From: Eubacterium sp. | GTDB taxonomy: Bacteria > Bacillota > Clostridia > Acetivibrionales > DSM-1351 | NCBI GenBank assembly: GCA_029266335.1 | Contig: JAQSXC010000055.1 | Location: 1-47,188 of the forward strand | Direction: 5' to 3' | Length of the DNA: 47,188 nt | In this document: positions 44,404-47,188 of the stretch, one piece after another | How positions within the stretch are numbered: the stretch's first letter is position 1 | How the letters are laid out: each line of letters starts with the position of its first letter | Program-made: the position numbers and the translations under genes | The notes under the pieces: model-generated | What the model saw: only the letters and a program-made list of their open reading frames with translations | The model's database searches: none | What the model was told of the DNA's origin: nothing

Positions 44404-44423
44404 AGTTCAGTTTTAACTGAACT
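44404..44423 (+). terminator. Hairpin after the rRNA methyltransferase gene
   Basis: AGTTCAG / CTGAACT, 7-bp stem with a 6-base loop, right after the stop codon; weak T tract. Confidence 0.5.
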
Positions 44424-44462
44424 TTAGCTTGCCAGTACTCATGGTCACCTCCTTTTTAAAGG

Positions 44463-45389
44463 CTACAGTTTGTCTACTAATGTATTCCATGTAAGTTCCA
44501 GAACTCCTGTCATATTATGCTGCTCGTTTGATACAAATGTTACAACTGCATTTTTATCCGGCAGCATAACAACATATTGGCCATACATACCATCCATACG
44601 GTATGAATTAGGATATGAATTCATCCAAATTTGATAACCATACCCTTGATGATGGTCAACGGTTGCAAAGTCGGGGTTAAAATCATCGGTTTTTATCTGA
44701 ACAGAGGTGGCCTGTTCTATATAACTTGCTGGAATAAGCTGCCTGCCTTCCCAGACGCCTTTATCAAGAATTAACTGTCCAAACCTTGATAATTGCTCTG
44801 CTGTTAAATACAAGCCCGAAAATCCCTGCGTGATTCCATTTGGACATGTATCCCATTTGGGTCTAGGTATGTCTAAGTATGCAAATACTTTCTGATTCAG
44901 ATATTCATCCAGATTAACGCCTGTGGAAATGCTTATAATCTTTGAAAGCATATATGTTGCTGAATTATCATATGTAAAATGCGTTCCGGGTTCATAGACA
45001 ATGGGTTCATTAAAGAAAAGCCGGCTAATATCCCAACTCTTCCCTTCTCTCCAATCGGCTTTAAATACAGGACATGCTGCATGTCCTGTTCCCATACAGA
45101 GCAAATCATGGATAGTCAGCTTATCAAGATAATCATTATTAACTGCATTTTTAAATTCAGGAAAAAAATCTACCACATGATCATTAATTTTAAAGTGACC
45201 TTCATTAACAGCAATCCCTGTTGCCATTGAAGTAAAGGTTTTGCTCACTGAATATAACAGAACCGGTTGTTCTTCTTCAAAATCATGTTTGGCTATTACT
45301 TTGCCCGCCTGCCTGACAACAACATTCAACACGTGCAAATTCTGCTTTTTTACTGCTAATATCAAATCGTTCAACAAGTGATTTTTCAT
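44463..45389 (-). CDS. Beta-lactamase-fold serine hydrolase
   Basis: A 308-residue protein of the beta-lactamase/DD-peptidase/esterase superfamily. The nucleophile motif SVSK and the YxN motif YDN are present; the third motif reads HHQGYG in place of KTG, typical of class C-like esterases and peptidases. No signal peptide is evident, so it is probably cytoplasmic. GGAG 9 bases before ATG 45389 supports that start. Substrate unknown. Confidence 0.88.
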   Translation of the reverse strand: MKNHLLNDLILAVKKQNLHVLNVVVRQAGKVIAKHDFEEEQPVLLYSVSKTFTSMATGIAVNEGHFKINDHVVDFFPEFKNAVNNDYLDKLTIHDLLCMGTGHAACPVFKADWREGKSWDISRLFFNEPIVYEPGTHFTYDNSATYMLSKIISISTGVNLDEYLNQKVFAYLDIPRPKWDTCPNGITQGFSGLYLTAEQLSRFGQLILDKGVWEGRQLIPASYIEQATSVQIKTDDFNPDFATVDHHQGYGYQIWMNSYPNSYRMDGMYGQYVVMLPDKNAVVTFVSNEQHNMTGVLELTWNTLVDKL

Positions 45390-45581
45390 TGTAACAAACT
45401 CCATCAATATATTTATTAATAATCCTAAATGTAATCAGTTTATTTGTATTAAGCACTCCTTGGTATTATTCACTCCATTATTCTACAATTCCATGTCATA
45501 GAGTACAAGATCTATAATTAAATTCGGTCCAGCTGTTTAATATAAATTGAGAATTTAATTTTTTATCCTAAAGAGCTGCCT

Positions 45582-46211
45582 TTATAGCTTTTTGCATTTT
45601 ATATATGAAAAGTTCAATGGAGGTTTATTTTCCATATTTTTAGCCGGTTCATCAATTTCAGAAAATTCAATTAAACCATATTTTTCAAATTCCTGTTTTA
45701 TTGAATCGGAATCGTAAAAGAATATTTTTACCCCCTTCATTGTTTCGAACCGGTCTTTACTCAGTTGTTTACCCCTTCCGAACATTGGAGCTTTCTTTGA
45801 AACGGCTGTAAAAATCATATACCCCTTTGGCTTTAACTGACTATAGCAATCTTTAATTAATTTCCTTCTTTCATGCTTATTCAGCAAATGAATAAGTGCA
45901 TAGCAAAATATACCGTCATAAAGTTTATTGTCAAAAGGCATGTCAGTAACTGAACCATGATGGATTGTAATATCATCCAACCCGTTTTGTCTCGCCAGGT
46001 CAATGGCTGTTTTAGAAATTTCAATACCTGTTACATTAATTCCGTTGTCACAAAAAATTTTAGCATTTCTGCCATACCCAATACCCGGAATTAAAATGTC
46101 CTTAACTTTATTCTCAAGAAAAAGGTTTTTCGTTAAAATTGCTGAGTCCGACGGCTCATATCCCCACATCATTTGTTTCTCTATAAAGCTTGATTCCCAG
46201 AATTCTGTCAT
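45582..46211 (-). CDS. Class I SAM-dependent methyltransferase
   Basis: A 209-residue methyltransferase with motif I ILIPGIGYGRNAKIFCDNGINVTGIEIS, a following acidic residue, and motif YDGIFCYALIHLLN. It resembles TehB/thiopurine-type methyltransferases, but the substrate is unknown. AAGGAGC precedes the ATG. The neighbours offer no functional clue. Confidence 0.88.
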   Translation of the reverse strand: MTEFWESSFIEKQMMWGYEPSDSAILTKNLFLENKVKDILIPGIGYGRNAKIFCDNGINVTGIEISKTAIDLARQNGLDDITIHHGSVTDMPFDNKLYDGIFCYALIHLLNKHERRKLIKDCYSQLKPKGYMIFTAVSKKAPMFGRGKQLSKDRFETMKGVKIFFYDSDSIKQEFEKYGLIEFSEIDEPAKNMENKPPLNFSYIKCKKL

Positions 46212-46349
46212 ATTTAGCTCCTTTAAGTTTAGTATATAACTCTGCTATCCTGCCGGCGGCTACTTTATCTTTGTAGATCCGACATTCAAATTTTTAAAAT
46301 AATTTTTGATTAAAAATAAGTCAGCATCTATCTTTTTGTGCTATACTTA

Positions 46350-46673
46350 TCACGTTTCTAGACCATGAATCCAAAAAGCAGCACTTCCATCCTCCATTAG
46401 AAATCTCATAATTGCTTTTTTTCTTATACCATTTTTTATTATAGACCAGGGACTGTTTTTAAATAGCTCGTTATCATCCAATCTGTAACCATCCCGGTCA
46501 AGATACCATATCTTTCCCTGTTCTTCTTCATTTTCTTCAATCTCATTAATTTTACTGAATTTTTGTCTACTGACTTCATCCCAGACAAAATTCCCTGTTA
46601 AAAATGTCTCTTCTATGGTTCCTAAAAATTCAAGTTGATATAATTGATAATATTCTAAAATATATAATTCCAT
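46350..46673 (-). CDS. Hypothetical protein
   Basis: A 107-residue protein that I do not recognise. It is acidic in the middle (NEIEENEEEQ) with Trp-rich segments (GNFVWDEVS, KIWYLDRDGYRLDD) and no signal peptide or membrane helix. GAGGAGA before ATG 46673 argues that it is a real gene and sets the start 12 codons inside the longest frame. Possibly paired with the membrane protein just upstream. Confidence 0.65.
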   Translation of the reverse strand: MELYILEYYQLYQLEFLGTIEETFLTGNFVWDEVSRQKFSKINEIEENEEEQGKIWYLDRDGYRLDDNELFKNSPWSIIKNGIRKKAIMRFLMEDGSAAFWIHGLET

Positions 46674-46738
46674 ATTTCTCCTCAAAACTTGCATTTTTAA
46701 CAGTTGCAACCGTTGCCTTTAATAATGTGTCCCTACAA

Positions 46739-47188
46739 TCAAACCCAGTTTATTCTTATTACATTATCCAGAACATTTTCTATTAAAAACGATAAAATAT
46801 AAGCAGACACAAGAATGGATGTAAAATAAAAACGCTTTGAAAAAAGTTCCGGAATTTTGATTTTAAAGCTTTTTATCACAAAATATAAACAAATTACTGA
46901 TACTAAAATAGAAATTAGAGCTGGGAGATTTTTGAGCAATTCTAAATTATTTAATTTATACCATATGAGACCGGTACCTATCTCATCCTCCATATATGGA
47001 CTCCCTTGTATCAGGACCCCCGTATAAGCATGAACCATTGGTACAAGCCTTATTATGGAATTACAACAGGCAAATGCGCCAATTATCAGCAATGCGGCTT
47101 TGTTCTTTGAACTTGTTTTACTCAATACCAAAGTAAATACAATTGCCATAGCTAATGTAAAATTTGGTCCCATGTCCCAAGGGTTTTG
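46739..47188 (-). CDS. Multi-pass membrane protein, cut by the window edge
   Basis: At least 149 codons with no stop before the right edge; the first visible Met is likely internal (NPWDMGPNFTLAM). Four hydrophobic segments are visible, e.g. LAMAIVFTLVLS and ISILVSVICLYFVI. It ends VIRINWV. The family is not recognised. Its 5' end lies outside the window. Confidence 0.7.
   Translation of the reverse strand, partial: QNPWDMGPNFTLAMAIVFTLVLSKTSSKNKAALLIIGAFACCNSIIRLVPMVHAYTGVLIQGSPYMEDEIGTGLIWYKLNNLELLKNLPALISILVSVICLYFVIKSFKIKIPELFSKRFYFTSILVSAYILSFLIENVLDNVIRINWV

Overview
This 47 kb AT-rich window comes from a Gram-positive, endospore-forming clostridium. The evidence is SpoIIIE/FtsK, a Spo0E-like phosphatase, RNase Y, SepF/DivIVA, strong AGGAGG ribosome sites and an Agr-type peptide signalling locus. 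The proteins look like the Ruminiclostridium (Clostridium cellulolyticum) group. That species guess is recognition from memory, not a database result. I see no rRNA, tRNA, CRISPR array, phage or intact insertion sequence.

Layout. (1) 1-35.4 kb is almost entirely on the minus strand. It starts with RNA metabolism and housekeeping: ymdB, a MutS-like ATPase, rny, folD, a YgiQ-type radical SAM protein, a TetR regulator, a CmpB-like membrane protein/HD protein/dxs operon, a UbiB-like kinase with a phasin-like partner, a transglutaminase, an AraC regulator, a TPR membrane protein and ftsK/spoIIIE. (2) A 165-bp inverted-repeat element (MITE-like) at 20.95-21.11 kb separates this from a sugar-uptake cluster at 21.2-28.8 kb. 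In transcription order that cluster is a YesM/YesN-type two-component system, a sugar-binding lipoprotein, two permeases and a GH5 glycosidase broken by an internal deletion and frameshift. (3) 29-34 kb is a lipoprotein gene followed by the conserved division-associated ylm cluster (divIVA, ylmH, yggT, sepF, yggS, HlyD-like). (4) A PLP enzyme of the aluminium-resistance/methionine gamma-lyase family closes the minus-strand block.

From 35.7 kb the coding strand switches: an RluA-family pseudouridine synthase, a MerR-like regulator, a convergent zinc-ribbon/TM2 protein, then the most interesting locus at 38.2-40.9 kb. There agrB (catalytic His77 and Cys84 both visible) is followed by a multi-pass membrane protein that resembles an AgrC sensor domain but has no kinase, then a 39-codon agrD missing from ordinary ORF calls and predicted to yield a CIWWF thiolactone. 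The membrane-protein gene is split by a frameshift at a short ATTGT repeat. Immediately beyond lie an XRE repressor and a divergent spo0E-like gene, both with near-consensus SigA promoters and shared inverted repeats. This suggests, as inference only, a peptide-signalling module placed beside a sporulation brake.

The right end holds ychF, a CheW protein, a ynzC/DUF896 gene, an RlmI-like rRNA methyltransferase, a beta-lactamase-fold hydrolase, a methyltransferase and two poorly known genes, the last running off the window.
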